64,000 nucleotides of DNA, taken from assembly GCF_003931565.1 (NCBI RefSeq), contig NZ_RRYI01000004.1, positions 558,001 through 622,000 on the forward strand, given 5' to 3'. Source of the stretch: Caulobacter sp. 602-1. GTDB taxonomy: Bacteria; Pseudomonadota; Alphaproteobacteria; Caulobacterales; Caulobacteraceae. Positions within the stretch are counted from its first letter, which is position 1. Every line of letters begins with the position of its first letter. A program made the translations under genes and the position numbers. Positions 35,284-44,088 of the stretch are shown here, one piece after another. The notes under the pieces were generated by a model, which saw only the letters and a list, made by a program, of their open reading frames with translations, had not been told where the DNA came from and did no database searches.

Positions 35284-35430
35284 CGCCAGATATTAACGCG
35301 ACAGGGCTCTGGACGCGCGGGTCGGATGGCCGCGCGGCTCCACATGAATGGGGATATTCTGTGTATGTTCTGATCGTGTTACGTCAGAAACGGACGCTCG
35401 CCCGAAGCCTGTGCGCTTGCACTTTCGCCA

Positions 35431-35463
35431 TAAGAAAGGGCCCGGAGATCGCTCTCCGAGCCC
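35431..35463 (-). terminator. intrinsic terminator of the TonB-dependent receptor gene
   Basis: On the minus strand GGGCTCGGAGA pairs with TCTCCGGGCCC (one G-U wobble) around loop GCGA, followed by TTTCTTA. It lies 24-56 bases past the receptor stop and has both the stem and the T-rich tail of a rho-independent terminator. Confidence 0.8.
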
Positions 35464-35486
35464 AAACGTTTGCGCGATTTCGCGGC

Positions 35487-37931
35487 TTACCAGTTGATCG
35501 CCAGGCGGCCGTAGAGGTAGCGGCCGTTGAAGCCGAACGGCGAGAAGCTGGAGAACGGGTTGCCGCCGCTGGTGTTGAGGTTCGGCGGCACCTGGTCGGG
35601 ATACTGGTCGAACAGGTTGTCCGCGCCCAGCGACACCGTGGTGTGCTCGCCGAAGCGGCGGCGCGCCTCCAGGTCGACGATGCCCTGCGAGCCCGTGTGC
35701 CAGTCGCCGCTGCCGTCGGCGGCGGTGCCGGGCGACAGGACGTTGCCATAGAGCGTGGTGCGCAGGGTGGCGCCCCAGGGGCCCTTGCTCCAGTCGCCTT
35801 GCAGCGAGACCTTGTTGCGCGGCGTGCCTTCCTCGAAGCGCAGCGTGGCCTGGCGGCCGAACAGCGTGGTCGGGGTCGGCAGCACGGTGGTGGTGGGCGT
35901 GCGGTTGACCTTGAAGTCGTTGACGTTAGCCGCCGCCGTCAGGTCGAACGTGCCGGCCTGTTCGTCGAGGATCCGATAGCGGGCCACGATGTCGACGCCC
36001 TTGGTCTTGGTGTCGACGCCGTTGGTGAAGAAGCGGCCGGCCGAGGCGCCGTATCGCGACAGCAGGTCGAAGATCACCCGGGCGTTGGTGCCCGCGGCCG
36101 CGGTGGCGCTGCCCGTCAGGGTCTCGCTGAGGACGATGCGGTTGTCGACATTGATCTGGTAGGCGTCGATCGTCAGCTCGAACGGACCCTTGTGGTAGAC
36201 CGCGCCCAGCGAGAAGTTCTTGGACTTCTCTGGCTCCAGCGGCTTGCCGCCCAGGGCCTGGCCGACCGTGCTGACCGACGGATAGGTGCCGGTCTCGAAC
36301 GGTACGGCCGTGGTCACGCCGCCGACCAGCTGGTTGATGTACAGGATCGAGGTCGAGGTAAAGTACTGCTGCTGCAGGCTCGGGGCGCGGAAGCCGGTCG
36401 AGACCGCGCCGCGGAGGGCGAAGGCGTCGGTGAAGTCGTAGCGGCCCGCCAGCTTCCAGCTCGTGTTGTTGCCGAAGTCCGAATAGTGTTCGCGACGGAC
36501 GGCGGCCGAAGCGGTCAGCTTATCGGTCAGCTTGCCTTCCAGGTCCAGATAGGCGCCGACGGCGTCGCGATCGACGTCGATGACGTTGCTGGGTGTGAAG
36601 CCGGTGAAGCCGCGCGAACCAAAGGCCAGGGTCGGCGAGACCGTGCCGCGGGCGTAGGACGCCACTTCGCCGGCGTTGATCTTGTAGGTCTCGCGGCGGG
36701 CCTCCAGGCCGAAGGCGACGTTCAGCGGGCCGGCGAGGCCGACATCGAATTCCTGGCTGGCGTCGAGGCCGAAGACCAGTTGGTCATAGGTCAGGCCGCC
36801 GGCCTGGAAGTTGGTGGGCGAGGTCGGGCCATACGACGGGTTGAGGGTGTTCTTGACCCCGAAATCAAGGTCGTTCTTGCCGTAGACAAGGTTGGTGTCG
36901 ATCTTCCAGCCGGCCAGGTCGCCGCGCAGGCCGATGGCGGCGGTGACGTCCTCTGTGTTGGTGGTGATCAGCGGCAGATAGCCGTTGGGATAGACGCTGG
37001 GGATGTTCTGGCTGGCGTCGGTCGGCAGGCGGTAGGTGGCCGAGGCCTCGCTGTCGCGCTGCTGATAGCCGTACCAGCCGTAGAGCTGCCAGTTGTCGCC
37101 GATCGGCTTGCCGGCGTTGGCGTAGAAGCTGACCTGCTCGACCTCGGGATCGCCGAAGCGCGAGGTGACGCGTTGCGGGGTGACGCGGGTGTCGGTGTCG
37201 CTTCGGTTGGTGAAGTCGCGGTCAACATACTCGGCCGACAGCGTGAGGAAGCCGTCCGAACCGAGCTTGAGGCCTTGCCAGCCCGCCACCGTCTTGGTCG
37301 CGCCGTCGCGACGCTTCTGCTTGGCGCCCGTCTGCAGGCCGTCGAAGCTGGTGATGTACTTGCCGGCCGTGACCGTGACGCCGCCGCCGTGGTCGGCTTC
37401 GCGCAGGCGCAGGTTGATGACGCCGGCGATGGCGTCCGAGCCGTACTGGGCCGCGGCGCCGTCACGCAGGACCTCGATGCGGTCCAGGGCGACCGACGGG
37501 ATGGCGTTGAGGTCGACGGCGGCCGAGCCGCGGCCGACCGAACCGTTCAGGTTGACCAGGGCGGTCGTGTGGCGGCGCGTGCCGTTGACCAGAACCAGGG
37601 TCTGGTCGGGGCCCTGGCCGCGCAGCACGGCCGGACGAACCGAATCGGTGCCGTCGGTGTTCGACGGGCGCGGGAAGGTGATCGACGGAACCGTGGCGGC
37701 CAGGGCGGTGGCCAGCTCGGTGCTGCCGCGCTGCTGCAGGGTCTTGGCGGTGACGACGTCGACCGGGGCCAGGGTGTCCAGGCGCGAGCGGCCGGCGGTG
37801 CGGGTGCCGGTGACGACGATCTCGTCGACATTGGTGTTTTCGTCCGCCGGCGGCGTGGCCGTCTGGGCGTTGGCGGCCGCGGCGAAGGCCGTCAGCGAAG
37901 CGGCGGCCAGCAATAAGCTTCTGTAACGCAT
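35487..37931 (-). CDS. TonB-dependent outer-membrane receptor
   Basis: This 814-residue receptor has a signal peptide (LLLAAASLTAFAAAANA) and a TonB box DEIVVTGTR at about residues 36-44. The plug domain contains LVNGTRRHT and IEVLRDGAAAQYGSDAIAGVINL. A 22-strand barrel follows, ending in Trp (YGRLAINW), the usual C-terminal aromatic. It imports a ligand too large for porins, such as a metal chelate, vitamin or sugar polymer; the ligand is unknown and no transporter gene is adjacent. ATG 37931 is preferred because upstream residues do not fit a signal peptide. It has its own terminator. Confidence 0.93.
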   Translation of the reverse strand: MRYRSLLLAAASLTAFAAAANAQTATPPADENTNVDEIVVTGTRTAGRSRLDTLAPVDVVTAKTLQQRGSTELATALAATVPSITFPRPSNTDGTDSVRPAVLRGQGPDQTLVLVNGTRRHTTALVNLNGSVGRGSAAVDLNAIPSVALDRIEVLRDGAAAQYGSDAIAGVINLRLREADHGGGVTVTAGKYITSFDGLQTGAKQKRRDGATKTVAGWQGLKLGSDGFLTLSAEYVDRDFTNRSDTDTRVTPQRVTSRFGDPEVEQVSFYANAGKPIGDNWQLYGWYGYQQRDSEASATYRLPTDASQNIPSVYPNGYLPLITTNTEDVTAAIGLRGDLAGWKIDTNLVYGKNDLDFGVKNTLNPSYGPTSPTNFQAGGLTYDQLVFGLDASQEFDVGLAGPLNVAFGLEARRETYKINAGEVASYARGTVSPTLAFGSRGFTGFTPSNVIDVDRDAVGAYLDLEGKLTDKLTASAAVRREHYSDFGNNTSWKLAGRYDFTDAFALRGAVSTGFRAPSLQQQYFTSTSILYINQLVGGVTTAVPFETGTYPSVSTVGQALGGKPLEPEKSKNFSLGAVYHKGPFELTIDAYQINVDNRIVLSETLTGSATAAAGTNARVIFDLLSRYGASAGRFFTNGVDTKTKGVDIVARYRILDEQAGTFDLTAAANVNDFKVNRTPTTTVLPTPTTLFGRQATLRFEEGTPRNKVSLQGDWSKGPWGATLRTTLYGNVLSPGTAADGSGDWHTGSQGIVDLEARRRFGEHTTVSLGADNLFDQYPDQVPPNLNTSGGNPFSSFSPFGFNGRYLYGRLAINW

Positions 37932-38066
37932 GAGAAATCCCCTCTCGTGGCCGGGGATGAGGCGCACGTCCTCAAGCCCCGAAGCGGGGGTCTTGATTGC
38001 CCCCACGGCGAACATGGGATTTCATCGGTGTGCGTACAAGCTGAACATTTCTACGCTTCGACGCAG

Positions 38067-38096
38067 AAAAAAACGGCGCGGATCGCTCCGCGCCGT
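38067..38096 (-). terminator. intrinsic terminator of the rpsF-rpsR-rplI operon
   Basis: On the minus strand ACGGCGCGGA and TCCGCGCCGT form a perfect 10-bp stem around GCGA, followed by six T residues. It begins 32 bases after the rplI stop and is the strongest terminator in the window. Confidence 0.88.
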
Positions 38097-38127
38097 TCTC
38101 TTGAAACGTTCAGAACCCAGACGGGTC

Positions 38128-38712
38128 TTAGGCTTCGTAGTGGTCGCCTTCGAACGAGCCGGCGCCGCCTTCCGCCATGTCTTGGGCGGCTTCGGCTTCG
38201 GCCGCGCGATCTTCCTCGAACTGCGAGTTGATCACGTTTTCGCCGCGCGCTTGGCGCTCGGCTTCGTCCTGGCTGCGCGCGATGTTGAGGGTGACCGTGA
38301 TGGTCACTTCAGCATGCAGCTTCACCTTCACTTCGTGGACGCCCAGCGTCTTGATCGGCTTGTCCAGCACGATCATCGAGCGGTCGACCTTGCCGCCTTC
38401 GGCCTTGATGGCGTCGGCGACGTCGCGGCCCGCGACCGAACCGTACAGCTGGCCGCTTTCGCCAGCCTGACGGATCAGGATGTATTGTGTGCCGTCCAGC
38501 GCTTCACCGTTCTTGCCGGCGGCTTCACGGTTCTTGACGTTGCGGGCTTCGATCTCAGCGCGCTGAGCTTCGAAGGTGGCCAGGTTCGCCTTGGTGGCGC
38601 GCAGGGCCTTGCCGCGGGGCAGCAGGAAGTTACGGGCGAAGCCGTCCTTCACGGTGACTTCGTCACCCAGGACGCCGGTGCCTTCGACGCGTTCGAGCAG
38701 AATGACTTTCAT
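38128..38712 (-). CDS. rplI: 50S ribosomal protein L9
   Basis: L9 binds 23S rRNA near the L1 stalk. The 194-residue protein has the conserved N-domain (MKVILLERVEGTGVLGDEVTVKDGF, then ARNFLLPRGKA), the long connecting helix and a C-domain. It is longer than E. coli L9 (149) because of an acidic tail of about 45 residues (EEDRAAEAEAAQDM), as in other alphaproteobacteria. It is third in the rpsF-rpsR-rplI operon, 13 bp after rpsR. Confidence 0.97.
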   Translation of the reverse strand: MKVILLERVEGTGVLGDEVTVKDGFARNFLLPRGKALRATKANLATFEAQRAEIEARNVKNREAAGKNGEALDGTQYILIRQAGESGQLYGSVAGRDVADAIKAEGGKVDRSMIVLDKPIKTLGVHEVKVKLHAEVTITVTLNIARSQDEAERQARGENVINSQFEEDRAAEAEAAQDMAEGGAGSFEGDHYEA

Positions 38713-38725
38713 CGTGGTGTCTCCC

Positions 38726-39004
38726 TTACTTCACGACGTAGGGGAGCAGAGCCAGGAAGCGGGCGCGCTTGATGGCCTTGGCCAGTTCGCGTTGCTTCTT
38801 GGCCGACACCGCGGTGATGCGCGACGGGACGATCTTGCCGCGTTCGGAAACGTAACGCTGCAGCAGCTTCACGTCCTTGTAGTCGATCTTCGGCGCGTTG
38901 GCGCCCGAGAACGGGCAAACCTTGCGGCGACGGAAGAACGGGCGGCGGGCGCCGCCAGCGGCGGCGGCCGGAGCGCCGGCTTCGGGAGCGGTCGTATCGG
39001 TCAT
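38726..39004 (-). CDS. rpsR: 30S ribosomal protein S18
   Basis: S18 pairs with S6 on the platform of the 30S subunit. The 92-residue protein has the conserved core [20 protein letters not shown] and [20 protein letters not shown]. An Ala/Gly-rich N-terminal extension of about 20 residues precedes it. It lies 14 bp after rpsF and 13 bp before rplI. Confidence 0.97.
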
Positions 39005-39018
39005 GATCTATCTCTCCC

Positions 39019-39399
39019 TTACGCTTGAGCCTGGGGCGCGAAGTCTTCGCGCGGACGTTCCGGGCGATCGCCACGGTCACGACGGGCGAGAACCGGCGAC
39101 AGTTCCAGGTCCAGCTCTTCCACGCGGATGGTCATGAAGCGCAGCACATCTTCGTTGATGAGCAGCTGACGTTCCATTTCCTTCACGGCCGGCGCCGGGG
39201 CGTCGATCGCGAGCAGGGAGTAGTGGCCCTTGCGGTTCTTCTTGATGCGGTAGGTGAGGTTGCGAAGGCCCCAGTACTCGATCTTGGCGATGTGGCCGCC
39301 ATTCTCTTCGATGAGGGTCTTCAGTTGCTCGTTCAGAGCTTCGGCCTGTTGCGGCGAGATATCTTGCCGCGCGATGACCACGTGTTCGTAGAACGCCAT
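39019..39399 (-). CDS. rpsF: 30S ribosomal protein S6
   Basis: S6 is a 126-residue 30S platform protein beginning [15 protein letters not shown] and containing the core [19 protein letters not shown]. The acidic/basic tail is rich in Arg, Asp, Glu and Pro. ATG 39399 follows GAAGGAAAAC; the open frame continues upstream but those residues are not S6. It heads the rpsF-rpsR-rplI operon. A leader of roughly 130 bases contains a hairpin that might be the known S6:S18 autoregulatory element. Confidence 0.97.
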   Translation of the reverse strand: MAFYEHVVIARQDISPQQAEALNEQLKTLIEENGGHIAKIEYWGLRNLTYRIKKNRKGHYSLLAIDAPAPAVKEMERQLLINEDVLRFMTIRVEELDLELSPVLARRDRGDRPERPREDFAPQAQA

Positions 39400-39430
39400 G
39401 TTTTCCTTCTTCCGTTGGGGAAGGCGGCGC

Positions 39431-39455
39431 GGTCGTCGGCGGAAGTCCGACGTCC
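39431..39455 (-). promoter_or_regulatory. candidate structured leader of rpsF
   Basis: In the rpsF 5' leader CGTCGG and CCGACG form a stem around a 7-base loop, extended after one mismatch by two G-C pairs. Many bacteria have an rpsF leader motif bound by the S6:S18 complex; its fine consensus cannot be confirmed by eye here. A weak promoter-like pair TTGCCT...TAAGAG lies about 130-160 bases before the gene. Confidence 0.3.
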
Positions 39456-39668
39456 ACGATGGATCCTGCACACCGAGCGGGGAAATCCCCGGTCCCGGAT
39501 GGGTGCGTGCAAGACCGCTCTTCCGTGAGAACGCGCGCTCTTACAGAAGATGGGCTTGAAAGGCAAGCCGCATCGAGGTTTGCCGCCGAACCAGGCGATG
39601 CGGGGCGGTGTCCGATAAACGACATTGGCCGGGTTCATCCCGCCGCCCAACTATGCTAGCAGGCGAAC

Positions 39669-40328
39669 ATGAGGATCGGTGATCGTCTCTTGGTGGCATT
39701 CGCAGCGGCCTTGGCCGCCGGGACGGCGCATGCCGAGATCATCCAGAAGCCCGTCACCTCGGTCTCGGCGCGCGAAGGCCGGTTCGCTGGCTATTCCGCG
39801 GCCATCCCGCTGGATCTGTCCACCGACACCGAGAAGGTCGCCCTGACGGTCAGGTCCTCGGGCATGATCGAGAATCCGACCTACGACTTCGATCTCAACC
39901 TGACCCAGAAGCCCGACGACCAGCGCGTCGGCCAGCGGTCGGTGGCGCTCGGCGCCTCGTGGAACGAGAACGAGGCCAAGGTGCGCTCTTCGATGTCCAA
40001 GGCCTTCGGCTTCGGACTCCTGCCGCGCGCCAACTATATCCGCGTCTCGATGGACATGGACGCCAGCCAGGCGATCGCCGTGCCTGGCAAGATCCCCGTG
40101 GCCCGCGCCAATATCCGCTCGTCCCTGACCCTGGACGGCAAGCCGGTCGGCTCGATCGCCTTTGGCGGCGGCTCCACGGGCGACGAGGGCGTCGACCTGA
40201 GCCTGACCCGGCCGTTCGACATCCCCGCCGAATTCACCGTCAGCGTGCGGGGCGTCAGCAACGAGCGCGAAAGCTGGCGGCTGCAGGACGCCCGCGCCAT
40301 GATCAAGCTGGTGAAGGTCGGCTGGTAG
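39669..40328 (+). CDS. exported protein of unknown function
   Basis: This 219-residue protein has a signal peptide (RLLVAFAAALAAGTAHA). The mature protein is beta-rich, with charged loops (EKVALTVRSSGMIENPTYDFDL) and no cysteines. It shows phrases such as NERESWRLQDARAMIKLVKVGW at the end. I recognise no family. The start is supported by the signal peptide, and its 3' end overlaps the convergent desaturase-like gene by 26 bases. It probably stays in the periplasm, since it has no lipobox and no further membrane segment. Confidence 0.75.
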   Translation: MRIGDRLLVAFAAALAAGTAHAEIIQKPVTSVSAREGRFAGYSAAIPLDLSTDTEKVALTVRSSGMIENPTYDFDLNLTQKPDDQRVGQRSVALGASWNENEAKVRSSMSKAFGFGLLPRANYIRVSMDMDASQAIAVPGKIPVARANIRSSLTLDGKPVGSIAFGGGSTGDEGVDLSLTRPFDIPAEFTVSVRGVSNERESWRLQDARAMIKLVKVGW

Positions 40329-41127
40329 CCTCCAGCTCGCGATCCCCGTCGTTCTTCGGCTTTTTGGCGGTGACGGCCGCGAAGCGCTTCAGATACTCAG
40401 GGTGCTCGGTGCCCATGACCTTGTCCCAAAAGGTGAAGTAGAGGCCGTAGTTCCACCCCGCCTGGGCGTGGTGCAGGTCGTGGTGGGTCACGGTCGTCAG
40501 GAACGGGAGCAGCGGCCGGCCGTCCTTGCGGGCGGGAAACAGCTCGTAGCCCGAGTGGCCGATCGTGTTGCGGACGATCTGGTGCAGCATGAACAGGCCC
40601 ACCACCGGCCATTGGGTGGGAACCACGATCATCCACAGCGGCACGAACACGCCGTTGATGAAGGCCTCGCCCAGGTCGAAGCTGTAGGCGGTGAACGGTG
40701 AGGGGTTGTTCGACCTGTGGTGCCGGCGGTGGAAGCGCCGGAACAGGCGGCGGTCGTGGATCAGCCGGTGGGTCCAGTAGAACCACGCGTCGTGGGCGAC
40801 GATCATCAGGACGAGACTGGTCCAGAACCAGACCGGGCCCCAGCTCTTGGCGATATCGGGTCCCGGCAGCCAGCCGGCGCGGAACAGGCCGAAGGTCAGC
40901 AGGCCCACGGTCGAGAAGATGGCGATCGAACGGATCGAGGTCGCGAACTCGGTCAGCAGTTGGCGAGCGGGGGGCTTGCTGTCGCGGATCTTGCGGCCGG
41001 CAAGCGGGATCGCCAGGACGACCCACAGCACCAGCCAGAGGCCGACCGAGAAGATCGCATAACGGGTGACATCGACCCACATGGCGTCCAGCCAGTTGCG
41101 GGCGAAGGGGAGGAGAGTGTCGAGCAT
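40303..41127 (-). CDS. sterol desaturase/fatty acid hydroxylase family protein
   Basis: This 274-residue membrane enzyme has four to five membrane segments and the eight-histidine diiron pattern of the family. The motifs are HDAWFYWTHRLIHD, RRFHRRHHRSNNPSP, and a late TVTHHDLHHAQ. Such enzymes hydroxylate or desaturate lipids, sterols or carotenoids using O2. The bacterial substrate is unknown, with hopanoids or other membrane lipids plausible. It lies 74 bp after a membrane-anchored AraC regulator on the same strand, which is the likely regulator. Confidence 0.9.
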   Translation of the reverse strand: MLDTLLPFARNWLDAMWVDVTRYAIFSVGLWLVLWVVLAIPLAGRKIRDSKPPARQLLTEFATSIRSIAIFSTVGLLTFGLFRAGWLPGPDIAKSWGPVWFWTSLVLMIVAHDAWFYWTHRLIHDRRLFRRFHRRHHRSNNPSPFTAYSFDLGEAFINGVFVPLWMIVVPTQWPVVGLFMLHQIVRNTIGHSGYELFPARKDGRPLLPFLTTVTHHDLHHAQAGWNYGLYFTFWDKVMGTEHPEYLKRFAAVTAKKPKNDGDRELEATSRPSPA

Positions 41128-41200
41128 TTATCCGGGCTCCAGAGCGAAAGACCTCGCCAAGGAAGCGGCCGGTTCTTCGCCCGTCGCGCCGAACTTGAAA

Positions 41201-42340
41201 TCAGGCCCGTTTGTCGCTTTTCGGCGGACCTTCGCCGGTTTCGATAAGCCGGAGACGCGGGTGCGTGGGCGTGACGTCCTGGCGCCAGGCGGTCGGGGTG
41301 ACGCCGGTGGCGGCGCGGAAGGCGCGGTTGAACGGACCCAGCGAGGCGAAGCCCAGATCGTAGGCGATGGTCGACACCGACTTCAGCGCCTGCTCCGGAT
41401 CGGCCAGGGCGACCTTGGCCGCCTCGATCCGCCGGCCGTTGACGTAGTCGGCGAAGTTGCGGTGGCCCAGGGTGCCGTTGATCAGCTTGCGCAGGCGGTG
41501 TTCGGGCGCGCCGACCAGGGCCGCCAGAGCGCCGATCGACAGGTCCTCGCCGCGCCAGACCTCGCTGTCGTTCATCGCCTTGTCCAGGCGGGCCAGCACC
41601 AGGCGGTCGGCGGGGGTCAGGTCGAGGGTCTCGGCGTGCTTGACCACGGGCGGCTCGCCGGCCGCGGGCCGGGCCTGGACCAGCACCGGCTCGGCGCGCA
41701 GCAGGGCCAGGGCCGAGCCGACGCCCAGGGCGGCCAGGGCGATGGCCTGGACCAGGCTGGGCAGCATGGGGCCCTTGCCCAAACCGAAGTCGCACAGGGT
41801 CTGGACCAGCATGTAGCCGGTCGCCGCCGCCGCGATCGGCGCGCGCAGATGTCGGCGGCGCTCCACCAGGTCGATCCGCCAGCCGCGCCAGGTCATCAAC
41901 AGGATGTGCGCGTTGATCGCCAACGACACGGCCGCGAAGATCCACCAGGCGATGACGCGCGCCGGCGAGGGGGGCAGGAACGCGCCGGGTATCCAGAGCG
42001 CCAGCACCGCGGCGGGCAAGGCCAAGCGCCAGGTCGGGATCTTCGGCTCGTCCTCGAACAGCACCGAGCAGAACAACCAGAGCACCGCGGCCGCCATCGA
42101 ACTCAGGAGCCAGGTCAGCAGGCTCAGGTGCAGGCGGGCCGTGTAGTAGAAATGGCTCTCAAAGCCGTGCGCCATGGCGCAAGCCATCAGCAGCACGCCG
42201 ACCCAGCGCGTCGGCGTCATCTCGCGGCTGGCGGCCAGGGACACGCCCGTAGCGGCGAAGGCGCCGATGGCGACGCCGCGCAGCCCCAGCTCAAGGCCGG
42301 AGGGGTCGATATGGGCGGGATCGATCCCAATGTATGTCAT
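41201..42340 (-). CDS. AraC family regulator with N-terminal membrane domain
   Basis: This 379-residue protein has about six or seven membrane segments in residues 15-215 ([37 protein letters not shown] and others). A C-terminal AraC-type double helix-turn-helix follows in residues 270-370, with the second helix-turn-helix as [14 protein letters not shown] [20 protein letters not shown]. It therefore senses something in or near the membrane and acts on DNA from the membrane. ATG 42340 ([12 protein letters not shown]) is preferred. It precedes the desaturase-like gene by 74 bp and may control it. Confidence 0.88.
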   Translation of the reverse strand: MTYIGIDPAHIDPSGLELGLRGVAIGAFAATGVSLAASREMTPTRWVGVLLMACAMAHGFESHFYYTARLHLSLLTWLLSSMAAAVLWLFCSVLFEDEPKIPTWRLALPAAVLALWIPGAFLPPSPARVIAWWIFAAVSLAINAHILLMTWRGWRIDLVERRRHLRAPIAAAATGYMLVQTLCDFGLGKGPMLPSLVQAIALAALGVGSALALLRAEPVLVQARPAAGEPPVVKHAETLDLTPADRLVLARLDKAMNDSEVWRGEDLSIGALAALVGAPEHRLRKLINGTLGHRNFADYVNGRRIEAAKVALADPEQALKSVSTIAYDLGFASLGPFNRAFRAATGVTPTAWRQDVTPTHPRLRLIETGEGPPKSDKRA

Positions 42341-42359
42341 GGGCCGATCATCTCCCGTC

Positions 42360-42387
42360 AGCCGCGCGCGCCTCAACCCGCGCGGCT
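42360..42387 (-). terminator. hairpin after the peroxiredoxin gene
   Basis: AGCCGCGCG (42360-42368) and CGCGCGGCT (42379-42387) form a perfect 9-bp stem with a 10-base loop in the 85 bp between the peroxiredoxin and AraC genes. No T-run follows on the minus strand. Confidence 0.35.
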
Positions 42388-42425
42388 AGCCGGAACCCGA
42401 AAAGGCTGGTTGCTTCTTGAAGCCG

Positions 42426-42959
42426 CTACTTCTTGGCCTTGTAGGCCTTCACCGCGTCCATGGTCTGGGTGACGTGGCCAGCGAAGTTCCCGTCGGTGTA
42501 GCTGAGCAGGATCTTGCCGTCGGGCGCGATCACGTAGGACGTGCGGTTCGACCATTCCGGCTTCATCGACAGCACCACGTCGTAGCTCTTGATCAGCGCC
42601 TTGTCGGCGGCGGCGACCGCGAACTTGTCGCGGCAGTGCTCCTTGGAGAAGTCCTTGATGCGGTCGACATTGCCAGCCGTGACGCCGATCACCGTGGCGC
42701 CCAGCTTTTCGAACTCGGGCGTGGCCTCGGCGAATTCGTGGGCCTCGGCGGTGCAGCCGGCGGTATAGGCGGCCGGGAAGAAGTACAGGACCACGGGGCC
42801 CTTCTTCAGCGCCTTGGCCAGCTTGAAGTCGAAGTCCTTGCCGGCCAGCGCGGCCTTGGCGGTGAAGTCGGGCGCCTTGTCGCCGACCTTGAGGGCGGCG
42901 AGGGCGGGCGAAGCGGCGGCGAGGGCGAACGCGGCGACGCCGGCGAGGATGAGTTTCAT
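42426..42959 (-). CDS. exported peroxiredoxin (BCP/AhpC-like)
   Basis: This 177-residue thiol peroxidase has a clear signal peptide (LILAGVAAFALAAASPALA), so it works in the periplasm rather than the cytosol. The thioredoxin fold contains the peroxidatic Cys69 in TAGCTAEAHEF. The second cysteine five residues later, found in many BCP proteins, is absent (His instead); the only other cysteine is Cys109. It may therefore act as an atypical or 1-Cys enzyme. It is divergent from fabD over 164 bp. Its reductant is unknown. Confidence 0.9.
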   Translation of the reverse strand: MKLILAGVAAFALAAASPALAALKVGDKAPDFTAKAALAGKDFDFKLAKALKKGPVVLYFFPAAYTAGCTAEAHEFAEATPEFEKLGATVIGVTAGNVDRIKDFSKEHCRDKFAVAAADKALIKSYDVVLSMKPEWSNRTSYVIAPDGKILLSYTDGNFAGHVTQTMDAVKAYKAKK

Positions 42960-43123
42960 GGCGCGACTCCGAGGAAGGATGGCCCAGCTACGCTGGCGGG
43001 CGCACTTTGGATGTGGCCGCCCCGTAATTGCAAGCGTTGGGCGTCACGCGCCGCACTTGCCCCAATGGGGCCTTTCCCCTAACCCTCCCGGCCTTGAATT
43101 GACTTGAGAAGGAGCGGGCCGCC

Positions 43124-44068
43124 ATGAGCATCGCCTTCATTTTCCCCGGCCAGGGCAGCCAGTCGGTCGGCATGGGCGTCGATCTCGCCGAGGCCTTCGC
43201 CAGCGCCCGCGAGGTCTTCCAGGAGGTCGACGACGCCCTGGGCCAGAAGCTGTTCGCGCTGATGAAGGACGGTCCGGAGGGCGACCTGACCCTGACCGAG
43301 AACGCTCAGCCAGCCCTGATGGCCGTTAGCCTGGCGGTCACCCGGACCCTGGAAAAGGAATTCGGCGTGGGCGTCGACCGCGCCGCCTTCGTCGCCGGCC
43401 ACTCGCTGGGTGAGTACTCGGCCCTGGCCGCCGCCGGCGCCATCACCCTGGCCGACACCGCGCGCCTCTTGAAGCTGCGCGGCCAGGCCATGCAGCGCGC
43501 CGTGCCGGTGGGCGAGGGCGCCATGGCTTCGCTGATCGGGCCCAAGACCGACCTGGCCCTGGCCGAGGCCGCCGCCGCCGCCGGCTCGGAAGTCGGCGTC
43601 TGCGTCGTGGCCAACGACAACAACAACGGCAATGTCGTCATCTCCGGCGCCAAGGCCGCGGTCGACAAGGCCATCGAAAAGGCCAAGGAGCTGGGCGCGC
43701 GGGCCATCCCGCTGAACGTTTCGGCCCCGTTCCACTGCCCGCTGATGCGGCCGGCGGCCGACGAGATGGCGCAGGCCCTGTCCAAGACCACCATCATCGC
43801 CCCGCGCGCGCCGCTGGTGGCCAATGTCACCGCCGCCCCGGTCCACGATCCGGACGTCATCCGCAAGCTGCTGGTCGAGCAGGTCACCGGCCGCGTCCGC
43901 TGGCGCGAGAGCATGACCTGGCTGGCCACGGAAGGCGGCGTCACGCGTTTCGCCGAGGCCGGCGCCGGCAAGGTGCTGTCGGGCATGGCCAAGCGCATCG
44001 CGCCGGACTCCGAGGCGACCCCGCTGAACACGCCCGCCGATCTCGAAGCCTTCGCGGCCTCGCTCTAA
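43124..44068 (+). CDS. fabD: malonyl-CoA:ACP transacylase
   Basis: FabD loads malonyl onto acyl carrier protein. The 314-residue protein has FPGQGSQ near the N-terminus, the nucleophile Ser94 in GHSLGEYSALAA, Arg in LRGQAMQ and the catalytic His in PFHCPLM. AAGGAGCGGGCCGCC precedes the ATG. It heads the fabD-fabG-acpP-fabF cluster; fabG follows after 20 bp. The divergent partner is the exported peroxiredoxin. Confidence 0.97.
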   Translation: MSIAFIFPGQGSQSVGMGVDLAEAFASAREVFQEVDDALGQKLFALMKDGPEGDLTLTENAQPALMAVSLAVTRTLEKEFGVGVDRAAFVAGHSLGEYSALAAAGAITLADTARLLKLRGQAMQRAVPVGEGAMASLIGPKTDLALAEAAAAAGSEVGVCVVANDNNNGNVVISGAKAAVDKAIEKAKELGARAIPLNVSAPFHCPLMRPAADEMAQALSKTTIIAPRAPLVANVTAAPVHDPDVIRKLLVEQVTGRVRWRESMTWLATEGGVTRFAEAGAGKVLSGMAKRIAPDSEATPLNTPADLEAFAASL

Positions 44069-44088
44069 TCCATAAGGAAGACCGACAC

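Noticed and set aside
35361..37916. An 851-codon plus-strand frame opposite the TonB receptor
   Set aside because: Val/Ala/Gly/Arg-biased antisense shadow; the minus-strand receptor has signal peptide, TonB box, plug and barrel.
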